NCBI GenBank assembly: GCA_025094145.1
Contig: JALLLS010000049.1
Coordinates: forward strand, 186,001 to 250,000
Reading direction: 5' to 3'
Length of the DNA: 64,000 nt
Source of the DNA: Spinellus fusiger
Taxonomy: Eukaryota > Mucoromycota > Mucoromycetes > Mucorales > Phycomycetaceae
Part shown: piece after piece, positions 1 through 12,092 of the stretch
Layout: each line of letters begins with the position of its first letter
How positions within the stretch are numbered: the stretch's first letter is position 1
Translations under genes and position numbers: made by a program
The notes under the pieces: generated by a model
What the model was told of the DNA's origin: nothing
Seen by the model: the letters and a program-made list of their open reading frames with translations, nothing else
Database searches by the model: none

Positions 1-2861
1 TCTAGAGCCAATACAAGTCTTCCGTTGGCTAATGACATGAGCATATGGGTCATTTGGCCATAGCCCACTGGAGTCACTTCACATCTGCCAATATGATCAC
101 CCTGTGCAGCATCAAATCCAGCAGAAACTAAACAACGATTAGCACTCTTCTTTCTTCATATTCTTCTTACCCATCACCAAGGAAGGACCGAATTCTCGAG
201 CAATGGGCATCACAATCTGTTCAAATGCATAAATATAGTCTGCATCCTTCATCCCCACATGTGGCCACGGAATATTCACCGTTCTACCATATGTTTGTTA
301 ATGATCTTCTTGAATGAAAGCAGCAGAGCCTACCTTCCTTTGCCCTGTCTGGCCCCAACATACTCTGCTCTGCCTTTCTGATTCTGTGGGTAGAAGCTGC
401 CCCCTTCAAATCGATGAATAGAAACATAGAGTACATTTGGATCCTCTGAGAATATCTCCTGCGTGCCGTTACCTGATTTCTTACAAGAAGGTGTTATTTC
501 TCAGCTAGTATACATGAACTTGCGAGTGTTCGGATATTACCAAAATGAACATCCCTACAAGCAATAAAGAGAGAAAAGAAGGGGAGGAGGAGGGGGAAGT
601 TCTTTAGTCCATGCTCCTGTATACTTGCATCTGCAATCTACACTGAATCGAGCACTTACCAATCAAGAATCATTACTCTCTTCGTCCCCAGATGCTTTGT
701 GCAGTATCTTGTAGCCACTGCCACATTGTTCATAATACAGAATCCCATGGGGTGCTCTGTCTCTGCATGATGGCCGGGTGGACGCACAATCGCAAATGCG
801 TTTTTCACTCTGTCCTCTAATACAGCCTTACATGCCTCAATAACACCACCAACAGCATACATACTGCACTCATACGTATGCCCATTCACATAGATAGAGT
901 CGTGGGTGTTTTCCAAATCCAACAGCTCATTTCTACTCATGTCTGGGTCATCCCACACAGATACAGACACAGAAGAAGGGAAAAAGAAGAAGGGAAAAAG
1001 AAGAAGAGAAAAGAAAGGTTAATCCTAAACAAGAACATGCCTGTCCGTCAAACTAGCTCCTACTTTTTGTCATTTGAATGTTTGCAATGTGTTCTTGGGT
1101 GTGGGCTAAAAGAACATCCCTCACTCTGGCCTTTTTACACTCAATCCTAGAACAATCTTCCAAGAGTCCTGTCTGTTTTAGCTTTTGATAGATGGAAAAG
1201 ATACGAAGAGGATCTTCAGGATGGTCTTCCGATGGATTGAGATTTGCATGGTACGACATGGAGACATCATAGACATAGCCTGTCTTTAATGAACGTCGTG
1301 CCACCACACACCCTTTCTTATGCTGATGTTGGTAATGGTTCTGGTTATTATGATAAGAGTGTCGTAGGAGTCGAAAAGAAGAGGCGTCTTTGCTGGTGAG
1401 TAGAGAGGTAGAAACAGCATCAGAAACAGCAGAGGTAGACATCACTCCATTCCCACTGATATTGATATTTGCATGAGGATGAGAATGGACGCCCTCTCCT
1501 CTCTCTGTGGACATCTCTTGTTGGATTCTTGTCAGTGGACTCTCCACTGTTGAATGGGTGTCTGTCTTTTTTTCTTTGTGGGGTTTGGAGGCTGTCTTTC
1601 TGCTCTTATTTCTGCTCTTATTTCTGCTCTTATTTCTGCTCTTATTTCTGCTCTTGTTTGTACGCTTTATGTCCAGGTTTCCTGAGTGGACATCAACGGA
1701 TGGAATGAACATGTTAGTGACAGGAACAACACTAGCACTGATTTGTTCTGATGTCATCTCGGGGAAATGATCGTCTACGCAGATGAATTCATCGATGTCT
1801 TCTTCTGAATCTAGTAGAGAATAAGGAGTCTTTTGTATTTCACTGTAGGTATCTGCCATTGTCCCTGCTGTTGTTGCTGTAGTAGTAGTGGTAATAGTAG
1901 TAGTAGTAGTAGTAGTATGGGTAGGTACAAGCAGAAGTGTTTCTGTGCCTACATCAGAGCTGGAGTCTATTCCTAGTGTGGCAGTAGAAGATGGAGTGTT
2001 GTAGATACTGGATACGTTGTCTTTATCAGAAGGTAGAGTGGATACATCGCAGGGAGGTTTGCCTGCAGTCTCTTTGTGGGCAGTACCAAGAGAAGACAAG
2101 GATGCTTCTGTTGGAAGAAAGGAAGGATGAGACACACTCCTTCTTTCTATAGGAACAGAAATGTCCTTAGTATGATGTGTGGTGGTATGCTGTAAAGTGG
2201 TGTCTCTGGTGGTGGATAATTCTGGGGGAAAAGAGAGAATAGGCTGTTGTTGCTGTTGTTTATAGGTGTCTGTAGGAGGCTTGACAAGAGTTAGAAAGTC
2301 CTCAATCGATCTCTGACTAGATTCAAAGGACACGACAGAAGGTGGTTTGACTGTAGGCTCAATGGAAGGGTTCATCTTTCTCTCGAGAGCAGAAGCAATA
2401 TAATCTGACAAGACAGATGTGTTCTGAAGAAGAGCTGTCTCACTATCAGCTTCAACAGACTCCTTTTTGGTCTCTTGCTCTTCTAATATTAAGCCACAGG
2501 TTAAGACAGCTTTATCGTGGACTGTTTCTGAAGAATAGGGTGAAGAAGTAGAAGAATGAAATATCTCTTCATCTGTATCATCCAGCGTTAAATCAATAAG
2601 AACTTGTTCTGTGGGTTCTGGTGTTCTAAAGTTCATAAACACCTGAGAAGCACTGACACTCTCACTACTGCCAGAACTGTCTTTTATGCGGGGTGGAAGA
2701 TAGAGACCAGCTGTGGTGGGCTGTAGATCTTGCTCGGAAAAAGAAGAATCGTCAGTGGTGGGTGCACTGGCAGGGACAACCCGTGGCTTTCTTCTAGGCT
2801 CAGGTGCATGGCGTGCCATGTCCACTTCATCCGCACTTCTCTTTTGGCTACTCCCAGGCAT
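1..2861 (-). CDS. HDA1: Class II (Hda1/Clr3-type) histone deacetylase, 3' end beyond the window
   Basis: Zn-dependent lysine deacetylase expected to act on histones in the nucleus. Predicted exons (minus): 2861-1064, 942-660, 554-541, 472-334, 283-171, 127-<1; all phases agree. The catalytic domain begins near residue 500 and shows PPGHHAE (active-site His pair), ILDWDVHFGNGTQ (Asp and first His are zinc ligands), LYVSIHRF and SAGFDAA (third zinc ligand). The C-terminal part is cut off by the left edge. Ahead of the domain lies an unusually long (about 500 residues) Ser/Thr-rich, apparently disordered extension with basic clusters, a poly-Gln, a poly-Thr, a five-fold KSRN repeat and a candidate SUMO-interacting motif ([13 protein letters not shown]). 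ATG 2861 is preferred; an in-frame ATG lies at 2870. Divergent from NMA111. Odd: the second His of the usual DVHHGNG is Phe, and a 14-nt exon carries the two zinc ligands. Confidence 0.9.
1599..1658 (-). repeat. 12-bp tandem repeat, five copies, inside HDAC exon 1
   Basis: Five units of tctgctcttatt (plus strand; the last unit differs by one base). On the minus strand the array encodes KSRN repeats and so keeps the reading frame. Confidence 0.9.
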
Positions 2862-3719
2862 AGTGTGCACAACACGTCCAAGAAGTATATGAGCGGAAAT
2901 AAGAATGCATTGAAAAAGATGAGTAGCAGTGTCCAGTCACTTCTTGTTGACTTGTCACGGGAACAAAGCCACTGGCGCTCATTTGGGATCAATGCAAGAA
3001 ATGCAACAGAAATTCACTGGTTTGAAGCCACAGAACTCTACTGCTGGTCTATAGAAGTCATCCCACACAGCCACAAAAGAAGAAGAAGGAAAGAGAAAAA
3101 AGAAAAGAGAAAACAGCTAATAAAAAGGAGGCCTTGTCTATCTCCTGTGCCTACAAGAGGAAGAAGACTGTTGAGAAAGAAGATAAACAACTGTGCCGGT
3201 TAATACCAGTGCTATTCTACTCTACTCTGCTCCTTTTTGCAGTGCCACTGTAGACACCTCTTTTATAGCACAACCAAGGGACAGGAGCAGCCTTCTTTAT
3301 CCTTCTTCTTTATCCTTCTTACTTGTAGGCACAGAAGATAGCTACATGGTCTAGGCACAGAATCTGTTTGTTTCTATGTTTGTTTCTGTGTTTGTTTCTG
3401 TGTTTGTTTCTCCAGGCAGCTCTTCTGTAGTGTACACTGGAATGTATCCCTAATAAAGAACAACCCATCCAATAGTGTCTCTTTCTCATAGTTACTGTGC
3501 CTGAAGAAGCACTCACAGCAGAAGCATTTCTTGTTACACAAATCAAAGCCACTGTCAGCCCAAAAATTAATGAGGGCAGGGACACAGGGAGGAACACTTA
3601 ACAAAAGAACAAGGAGAGTAGCTCTTTCTCACTCACTCACTCACACAAACACACACACGCTCTCTCTCTTCCATATCTATATCTATATCTATATATTATC
3701 TATCTGCAGTGAAATAAGC
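2862..3719. other. Divergent promoter region between HDAC and NMA111
   Basis: About 860 bp between two divergent start codons. It contains purine-rich runs near 3070-3115, a short gtttctgt-type repeat near 3365-3415, and a CT/TA-rich stretch at 3660-3700 just upstream of the NMA111 ATG. Several open frames cross it, but none has domain content or codon character suggesting a gene. Confidence 0.6.
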
Positions 3720-6700
3720 ATGGAAGCGGAACTCGCCAGCGAACAGGCCTTTTCTCTTCTACCAAAAGACCATAGTCTAGAAGGAGGGAATTCATCTACC
3801 ACCACACCCAACTACACTCCTGCCAAACGACGAAGAATTGATGGTGTTGACTCCATGTTGGTGGATACTTCTGAAGACGAACTCGATCTGCCAGAGTCCA
3901 TTGATAAGTCCATGCTAGAAGTGCCCCTAGGCGACATTTCACCCATTACACCTACAAAGTGGCAAAACACCATCAATAAGCTCGTCAAGGCCATTGTTTC
4001 TATTCGGTTCAGCCAAGTAGCAGCCTTTGATACTGAAGGTAAGTCACTCCAAAAGCCAAAAACAAAAATAAAACAAAAACAAACAAACAAAGAGAGAGAG
4101 AGAGAGAGAGAAAGAAAGAGACTTTTTTCCTTGGGCTGACATGCTTATTTTCTCTCTCCTTAGGCCCAGAGACATCCGAGGCCTCTGGATTTATTGTGGA
4201 TGCTAAGAATGGTATTATCCTTACCAACCGACATGTTGCTTGTGCAGGTCCATTTGTGGGAGAAGCCATTTGCCATGATCATGAAGAAGTCGATGTGTTT
4301 CCTATCTACAGAGATCCTGTGCATGATTTTGGATTCTTAAAGTGAGTCCAGTGGTAGATATGGGGACTGACATGATGGATTAGGTTTGATCCTTCCAAGA
4401 TCGAGTATATGCCAGTGACTCAAGTAGAATTGAAGCCTGAACTAGCCAAGGTGGGCCTTGAGATTCGAGTCGTTGGGTAAAGATACAGGCAGGAAAGGCA
4501 GTGATAGAATAGAATAGAGTAGAATAGAATGGGGAAAAAAAAGGGAAAACACACAGAACAAGAGACTAAAGTGTGTATCAAGTAACGACGCAGGCGAAAA
4601 ACTAAGCATCTTGGCCGGGTCTATTTCACGCCTTGATCGAAATACACCTGATTATGGTGATTTGACTTACAATGACTTTAACACATTCTACTTGTATGTA
4701 AATACCTTTCTCTTTTTCTCCTTCTCTCTTTCTCCTTGAATGCATAGTCTAATAGGAGCTTCTAGACAAGCCGCCTCCAGCACCAGTGGTGGCAGCTCTG
4801 GCTCTCCTGTCATTGATATTGACGGTAATGCTGTGGCTCTTCAGGCAGGAGGTCATACCAAGGCAGCCACCGATTTCTTCTTGCCACTCGACAGAATCAA
4901 ACATGCTCTCAAATATGTACAGCGTGGTCAAATGGTCCCAAGAGGTGATATTCAAGTACAATTCTCGTAAGTATTACTTGTACCTATCTACAAGGAAAAG
5001 AAGAAAGAGAGAGAGAAGAGAGAGAAGAAAAAAGGGTGCAAGCGTTCATGTTGGTAGATATCGCCCCTTTGACGAAGCCCGTCGGTTAGGATTGAGATCG
5101 GAGACAGAAGAGACACTGAGAGGTGTTTTCAAGGATGAGATTGGTATGCTTGTGGTGGAGACTGTTTTGCCCAAAGGACCCGCCTATAAAAAGATGGAGG
5201 AAGGTGATATTCTACTGTCAATGAATGGTGAATATATTACCAAGTTTGTTCCATTGGAGGAGATGCTGGATTCTCATGTGGGAGAAATCATTCGTATTGG
5301 CATTGAGAGAGGAGGGGAGTCTATGGAATTCGATATCTGTGTAGGGGATCTTCATGCCATGTAAGTTGTGTATGGGCCTATAGTATAAGATTATGGCACT
5401 GATACTGCTCTTGCTACTGGTGGACTGTTCTACAGCACACCCGACCGCTATATTGAAATAGGTGGCTCCAAGTTAAACGAGGTCTCTTACCAATTAGCCC
5501 GTGCTTACTGTGTACCCTGCCAGGGTGTTTATGTAGCAGAGCCTTCTGGCAGTAAGTGGTGACACAGCCAGTAGAGAACTCACCCATTATGTAGTGTTTC
5601 GATTGGATGGTCCTGACAATGGCTGGATCATCCAATCTGTAGATGATAAACCCACGCCCAACCTCGATACCTTTATTGAAGTCATGAAAACCATTCCTGA
5701 CCGGGAAAGAGTGCCTGTTGTGTACTACTCCATTGCAGACACACACACAATTCTTGTGGCTGTGGTGCAAGTAGAACGCCACTGGTCTAGTTTTCGACTG
5801 GCTGTGCGCAACGATGCCACAGGTGTGTGGGATTTCACTGAGATGGGTGAGCCCATGCTTCCTCGTCCCATTGAGCCTTCTACCAAACGCTTTATTGAGC
5901 TGGACGAGAGCTTGGGTCCTGCAAAAGACCTGATCCGATGTCTCGTCAAAGTCAACTTTTACATGCCTTGTCGTCTGGATGGATTTCCTCGCAGCCGTAA
6001 ACAGGGTGCAGGCATCATTGTTGACAAGGAGCGAGGCTTTGTGATTGTTAGTCGTAGCATTGTTCCCTTCTCCATGGGAGATCTGACCCTCACTGTCACT
6101 GATTCTATTGTGATCCCTGCCAAGGTCATCGTAAGTCAATCTGTGGACGCATGTGCTGATCAAGTGCTTTTGCCCACAGTACCTTCATCCCACTCACAAC
6201 TTCACTGTGGTTCAATATGATCCTCGCCATATTGGAGAGACAGATGTGATGAGTGCCCCCTTGAGTAGCGAAACACTGCTGCAAGGCCACAAAGTCACCC
6301 TTGTCGCTCATAACCACAACCAAAGACCTGTTTGTCTGAGCACAGTAGTAACAGATGTCACCTGCGTTACTATTCCGCACAATGGAGTAAGTCAACAGCT
6401 TTCTTAAAGGACCGCCTGCTTATCCCCTATGTTTCATTAGACACCTCGCTTTAGAAGCATCAATTTAGACGCAATTACATTAGACACACCTCTTGCTGTA
6501 CAATGCTCTTCTGGCCTGCTAGCAGATAGCAACGGACTTGTTCAAGGACTATGGATGAGTTTCTTGGGAGAGCGCAATGTGAATGGCCATGACAACGAGT
6601 ATCATCTTGGCATCCATATTTCTACTGTAAGACATGTTCTCCACCGTCTCCAACAAGACATCCCTGTTCACCTCCGCAGTATCAATGCTGAACTCATGAC

Positions 6701-7456
6701 GGTTCAAATGGCACAAGCAGGTGCAATGGGGCTCTCAAGTGAATGGGTTCGTAAAATAGAAGAAGCAAATCCTGCCAAACACCAACTGTTTATGATCCGT
6801 CGTACTGAAGCAGGCAGTGAGAGTGCTCAAGTATTAAAAGAACTTGACTTGATCTTGGCTGTCAATGGTAGAGTAGTGACTCGTATGTATGAGATGGATG
6901 TCCAATACGAAGCAGAAGAGCTGTCCCTTACTATCCTAAGACAGAAGAAAGAGATGACGGTCAAGGTAAAGACAGATCTGATGTCTGGGGATGGTACAAG
7001 CCGAGTTGTATTCTGGGCAGGTGCTGCTCTTCATGGTATGTCAAGTGCAGTGGATTCTGGATTCTGGATTCTGGATTCCATGTCTTATCTACTATGTCTT
7101 ACATGTACATTGCCATAGAACCCCACAAGGCTGTATTACAACAGAGCAAGATACTCCCCTCTCGTATCTATATCTCAGCTCGCTCCAAAGGATCCCCTGC
7201 TTATATGTATGGCTTAGTGCCTACAATGTGGATCACTCATATCAACTCGAAACAAGTGGTGACGCTGGATGACTTAATTTCTGCTGTAAAAGATATCCAG
7301 GACAACACTTATGTGCGTGTGCGTTGTGTTAGTTTTGACAATGTACCTATGATGCTCTCTGTTAAGATGGTCAATCACTATTTCCCCTTGGTGGACATGG
7401 TGAAGAATGCCGGTGTAGATTGTGGGTGGGCAATAAGAGAAGTAGAACTTGCTTAG
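3720..7456 (+). CDS. NMA111: Pro-apoptotic nuclear serine protease NMA111 (HtrA/DegP family)
   Basis: Large HtrA-type serine protease, nuclear in yeast and linked to apoptosis-like death. Predicted exons: 3720-4038, 4164-4341, 4384-4476, 4583-4693, 4766-4966, 5058-5360, 5436-5551, 5595-6130, 6180-6386, 6441-7035, 7119-7456; they sum to 999 codons with stop (998 aa), the family's usual size. The catalytic triad is visible: His in TNRHVAC, Asp in VHDFGFLK, Ser in [11 protein letters not shown]-type segments follow ([20 protein letters not shown]; later [11 protein letters not shown]), then a degenerate second protease-like half, as in family members. A basic cluster near residue 40 (PAKRRRIDG) fits a nuclear signal. 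The acceptor at 4765 is preferred over two upstream AGs because it restores the conserved [12 protein letters not shown]. An AATAAA follows the stop at about 7496. Confidence 0.96.
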
Positions 7457-7786
7457 AAAGAAAGAGAAAAGTAACTTGATTTTATGAGAGAAGAAAATAA
7501 ATGTGGGATAGAAGGGCTTCTATTTCAATGTCTCCACAAAAAAAAGAAAAAGAAAAAAAAGAGTGTTCTCTACAGCACAGTGTGTTTTCTAGTGTGCAAG
7601 ACCTATAGAGAGAGAATGCTTTTTATTGGATAGCATAGATAAAAGAATAAAAAGGTGGATAAACCAAAAAGAAAAAAGAAAAAAAAAGAAAAAAAGTATT
7701 CAATAATAATGGTTATGCAAGGATAAATGACAAAAAGAAAAAAAGAAAAAGGAATGACCAAGGCGTCAATGAAGATGAGGTGTGAA
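7457..7786. other. Convergent 3' spacer between NMA111 and kinase
   Basis: 330 bp shared by two 3' ends. A-rich runs and AATAAA-like signals for the plus-strand gene are present; nothing coding is apparent. Confidence 0.6.
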
Positions 7787-10321
7787 TCAGTGAACACGCA
7801 CCGTCTTGATTCCTTTAAAAACAGCGTTCTTGGACAATGACTGCTTTGTCTCTCCATTGCGCTGTCCATTGCTACTACTATCTTCTGATATCACCTTGAT
7901 TTTCTTGGGCAGAGAAGCACTCAATCGATCGGGTCTCTCAGCAAGAGGTGCAGATTGACGTCTAGATCTGGCTTCTTGCTTTGGTAGTGGTGTAGTGTGG
8001 GTCGTCACAGGCAGGACAATATGTGCATATCGCTTGGTATGTTCGGAAAGAGCACTGTCAGAACGTTGGTGCATGTCCATCTTATGTCCACTTGTCCCTG
8101 AAAAAGAGACAGGTCGCCGTCTACTTTGCTTATCTCCCATCTTCACTGTAAGCAGTCGACCAATGCGAGAAGGTGTCTGAGGTGTCTGAGGTGTCTGAGG
8201 TGTCTGAGGTGTCTGAGGTGTCTGAGGTGTGTGGGGTGTATGGGGTGTGTGAGGTGCTGTTGGCTTATCACTGCGTTCTTTCTCTCTGGAGGAAGAAGGA
8301 CGAGCACTCACTCCCAACATCAAACGACTGGTTCTGCTGTCTTTGGATTTCTTTTGACGAAAGACAGATGCCTTGGGTGGGAGGGTTCGAGGCTTTCGTG
8401 TGGGTCCATTGGATAACAGCACTCGAGGACGAGCAGTGGCTACTTTCTCTTCTGTCATACGACCCACAGAAGCAGGCCGTGGTTTAGGTGCAATGCGCTG
8501 TTGCTGCTGGGTGGAGTAGGTGTGGGTGGGAATATTTCTATAGGAACGGTCCGTATCGCCAGGCATTCGAAGTGACTTTGAAGTATCATTGCTATTGAAG
8601 CGTGTTGTTGACATTCGATCACCCGCACCTGGCTTGTTGATCTGAGAAATACCAGCTGGCATTGTGTAGGAGCGTGACATGAGTTTGTTAGGGATGGTGT
8701 CGTTGCGCTGGGCTGACAATTGAATAGGAGGGGCAATGGGCAGTGTCCATTTCAACCATGGCAGACGAGAGCCTTGGTTGCGGTGAGAATCCAGCATGGA
8801 CTGTCGTTTGCGCATAACACTATTGATTCTTTCCTTGGGTGGCATAGCACTGGTTTCGCTATCCACAACAATATAAGAAGGCACAGGCAATCGACAATGA
8901 CGGATGTTTTCAGAAGGCACGTGTGATTTTTGAGGGGTACGTTTTGGATGAGCATGTTGAATATTGATTGTGATTGTTGGTGGAGTGGATAAAGTAGGTG
9001 GAGTGAGTGGAAGAGTGGGCAATGGCATTTCTTCTTCTGCTGCTGTTGTAGGCCCATTGGCTATGGGCACTGTTGCTGGGGTAAGGCCAAGATCAAAGTC
9101 ATGGAGAACCTCTAATGCCTTGAGCTTATCAAGGGCATGGTTCATGGCTTCTTCTGGGCTGTTCTTGATGGGTTCAGACTGAGAATCTAATGGTTCTGCA
9201 CTGGAGAAGGAGTGTGCATCGTGTTCTAGGCGCGTGGCAGGGTAGAGTGCTTCTGGCTTGTACGCACACAAGAAGGGATGCTATAATAGGAATAGGCAAT
9301 ATCAGTTCTATTGACAAGGGCGCTCTTACTTTTAACAATTCCTTGGCAGTTGTTCTTGACCGGGGATCGACATCAAGACACTTGTCCAAAAGATCACCTA
9401 GTCCATCGGGCAAACCAGAAGGATAGGCAGGCTTGCCATTCTCACTAATACGCTGCTTAATCTACCAACACCCGCAGATAAGTTCATAGCATAGTATAAG
9501 CAGTGCTTACTTCTTCTTCATCCAATTTGTCATCTTCATAAGGAGCCTTGCCACCATTAAGAATCTCAAGAATGACAATACCAAGGGCCCAAATATCCAC
9601 CTTACAATCCACCACTTGTCGGTGTACTAGTTCGGGTGACCAGAAGAGAACAACACCTGCTTCTTCTATATCCGAGTCAGCTGTAGGAGTCACAGAAACA
9701 ACTCCAAAGTCGCCTATGATAATAAGGCTGTTGGTCATTGTTTTTTAGTATTGTCCTTGTTGTTTTTACCAATGACAATGGCGTTGGTATCAATATCAAG
9801 GAAGATATTGTCACATTTGATATCTCGGTGAATATACTTGTGGCGATGAATCTCAGCTAGTCCAGAGGCAATCTACAGCAGTAGCGTTCAATGGAAACAG
9901 TCAGCAATCAATGGCTTACCGAGCTAATGATATACACTAACTGGCCAATAGTAAGTTGGTGATCAAAAACATATTGCTGCAATGACCCTCCAGTACAGAG
10001 TGGCATGACAAGATAGACAAACTCATCATGAAGATAGACTGCCAATAACTTGAGGATATGAGGATGAATGCATTTTGTCATTGTGTATATCTCATTCTCA
10101 ACAAGCTCTTTTGGCATGACAAACATGTCCTCATGCTGATTCTCTTCCACGAGGTATTTCTTGATGGCCACTTGTCCAGCTGATTTCTTTCGTTCTCTGC
10201 ATTTATACACACCACCTTGGGCACTAAACCATGTAGGCTCCACTTCAAGTCCTTTGTAAAAAAGAGTTGGATCCGAACTGTAAACAGGAATCCCATTGAC
10301 GTGCTGCATCGGACAAAACAC
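7787..10321 (-). CDS. Ser/Thr protein kinase with long basic disordered C-terminal tail
   Basis: Predicted exons (minus): 10321-9920, 9872-9770, 9713-9511, 9461-9330, 9280-7787; 777 aa, all phases close. The kinase domain covers roughly residues 20-290: VAIKKY (ATP-anchoring Lys), ELVENEIYTM (helix C Glu), VYLVMPLCTGGSL (hinge), YIHRDIKCDNIFLD (catalytic loop), IGDFGVVS (metal-binding DFG), SPELV in place of APE, and DIWALGIVILEILNG. The glycine loop looks degenerate (FSAQGGVYKC). The last ~480 residues are low complexity, Arg/Lys/Pro/Ser-rich, with a (TPQ)n tract, so regulation through this tail is plausible. Subgroup not assigned; the catalytic loop resembles Ste20/NEK/WNK-type kinases. ATG 10321 was chosen; an in-frame ATG 12 bases later (10309) is possible. 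Convergent with NMA111. Confidence 0.88.
8172..8253 (-). repeat. 9-bp tandem repeat encoding a TPQ/TPH tract in the kinase tail
   Basis: Repeated ggtgtctga units, with ggggtgt variants at one end. In the minus frame they give alternating TPH and TPQ triplets, proline-directed phosphorylation-like sites. Confidence 0.9.
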
Positions 10322-12029
10322 AGTTGAACGACAAGTAAGCTCAAGAAAGGAACCAAATAAGGGGCGGAGGAGAGTGTCTGCAGGTCTTACAGTGGCTTGT
10401 ACTCCGCTTGAATTTACTTCCCCCCATCAGATAGGTCTTTCTTTTGTACAGTGTGGGTCAGTCTTCTTTGGTTCTTTTTTTTTTAGACCGTGGGACGGGT
10501 GAATGTGTGGTAAACAGTAGAGTCTCTTTTATTTTTATTTTTTTATTTTGATCTTTTGGTATTTTAACTTTATGCTACCATGTTTTTTTTTTCTTTCTTT
10601 TTATTCAATAGATTGCTATGCCAACAAATGAAACCATCTTCAAAGTGAAATCACTACAGTCAGAGTGGAGTAAGAATAGGTCACCATGACAACAAAGGGT
10701 CATGTATTTAGTGACTCATTTGTTTGATCTTTACTACCACCACTGCCACTGATACTAATAATGCTGCTGTTTCTGCAATGGGGACGGTTCATAAAAATAG
10801 TGTGGAGTAATAATAACAGCGGGAGAGAAAATAGTCTACGTCAAGGGATGAAAGAAATCTGCAATTCATCAATGGGTGTAGATTCAAGCCATCTCTGAGC
10901 ATAAAAAAAAGGGTTCGGTAAGAAGGGTTTTTTCTGCATAATAGAGTTCAGTAGAATGGCACTCAAGAATGTCTTTAACAACTGTATTTTTTTATTATAT
11001 TTTTATATATAAAAAGAGGTTATTACTGGATGAGTTGTTTAAGGAGTTCAAATCCGTTGTAACGGCTAAAAGTGTTCTATTTCAGTGATACGCTGCACTC
11101 AACACTATAAAGAAAATAGTCAACAGGTAATAATGAGAACTATGAGAAGAATAAAAGGAATGTATACCAGTAGGACTCTATATCAATATGCCATAATAAG
11201 CCATAATGACCCATTGATCTTAGTATGCACTTCAAGCTAGATCAATGACCAGCGTTCATAAGGCTACGGTTCTAGACAATTCACTTGGATTGCATGGCAT
11301 GAATAATTCGCAACCAAAAAAAGAAAATTAGAGGGGGTTCATTGTTCTAGTGTAAAATATAGTTTTAGTGACAAAACACCTTGTCGTGTGTTAGTAGATT
11401 TCTTTTATTCGACATACTACATACAGTTACTATTAAAAGCTTCTTAAAAAGGTGCATAAGCAAGGAGAATACTTTGTACTTTGAATTGTTCATATAGTAG
11501 ACATATCCTTCTTTTTTTACATTAATTCACTACAAGCTAACAATCAATGACATGGTACTCTTTACTCAATAAATATATATATATCTACTACACCTACTGA
11601 ATATAATATGGCTTTGTTTTTGTTTTAGTATTCCCACTCTTTATTATCTATTACTATTTACCTATATTTCATACCATCTATATGTTTAAGACCTAGTTCT
11701 TCTATAGATACTTATGAGTATGCAAATAATAAGAAATATATGGATAACCTGTGTTTATGAAAACCCTGCTATTGAAATTGAAACTTGGACTAAGCCTTAG
11801 GGTCTTCTTTACTTTGGCGTGTGCATTGAAATATACATATATACATTTATATATTATCCACTGCTATGATTGTTATTACCATAAGAATAAGTAAAATATT
11901 AATTCACAATGAGTAATTTTGAAAAGAAAAGAAAAAATCCCTGAATCACCCCCACCAGCACCTACAGTATGCTGACTATTCAATGTACATCTATATTCTT
12001 TCTACTATTTCCTCATTGGTTGTTAAAAC
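10322..12029. other. AT-rich spacer upstream of the kinase gene
   Basis: Starts with the kinase promoter region (T-rich runs at 10475-10610) and continues as AT-rich DNA with homopolymer tracts. No convincing exon, RNA or repeat was recognised before the U6-like match at 12030. Confidence 0.55.
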
Positions 12030-12092
12030 CAGAGCAAGACAAATTACGCAGGGGCCATAATCATATTTTCTGTGCCGTTTTAATTTCACTGA
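12030..12092 (-). pseudogene. U6 snRNA-like relic
   Basis: On the minus strand the segment contains ATGGCCCCTGCG, a core of U6 snRNA, preceded at the right spacing by an ACAGA-like box (ACAGAAA instead of the invariant ACAGAGA) and an AAATT..AACG stretch as in U6. The 5' stem and the 3' internal stem-loop are not recognisable, so it is most likely a decayed or retroposed copy. Based on recall of the U6 consensus, not on an alignment. Confidence 0.5.

Noticed and set aside
2730..3203. 157-codon plus-strand frame overlapping the HDAC start
   Set aside because: Antisense to HDAC exon 1, runs into purine-rich promoter DNA, no recognisable motif.
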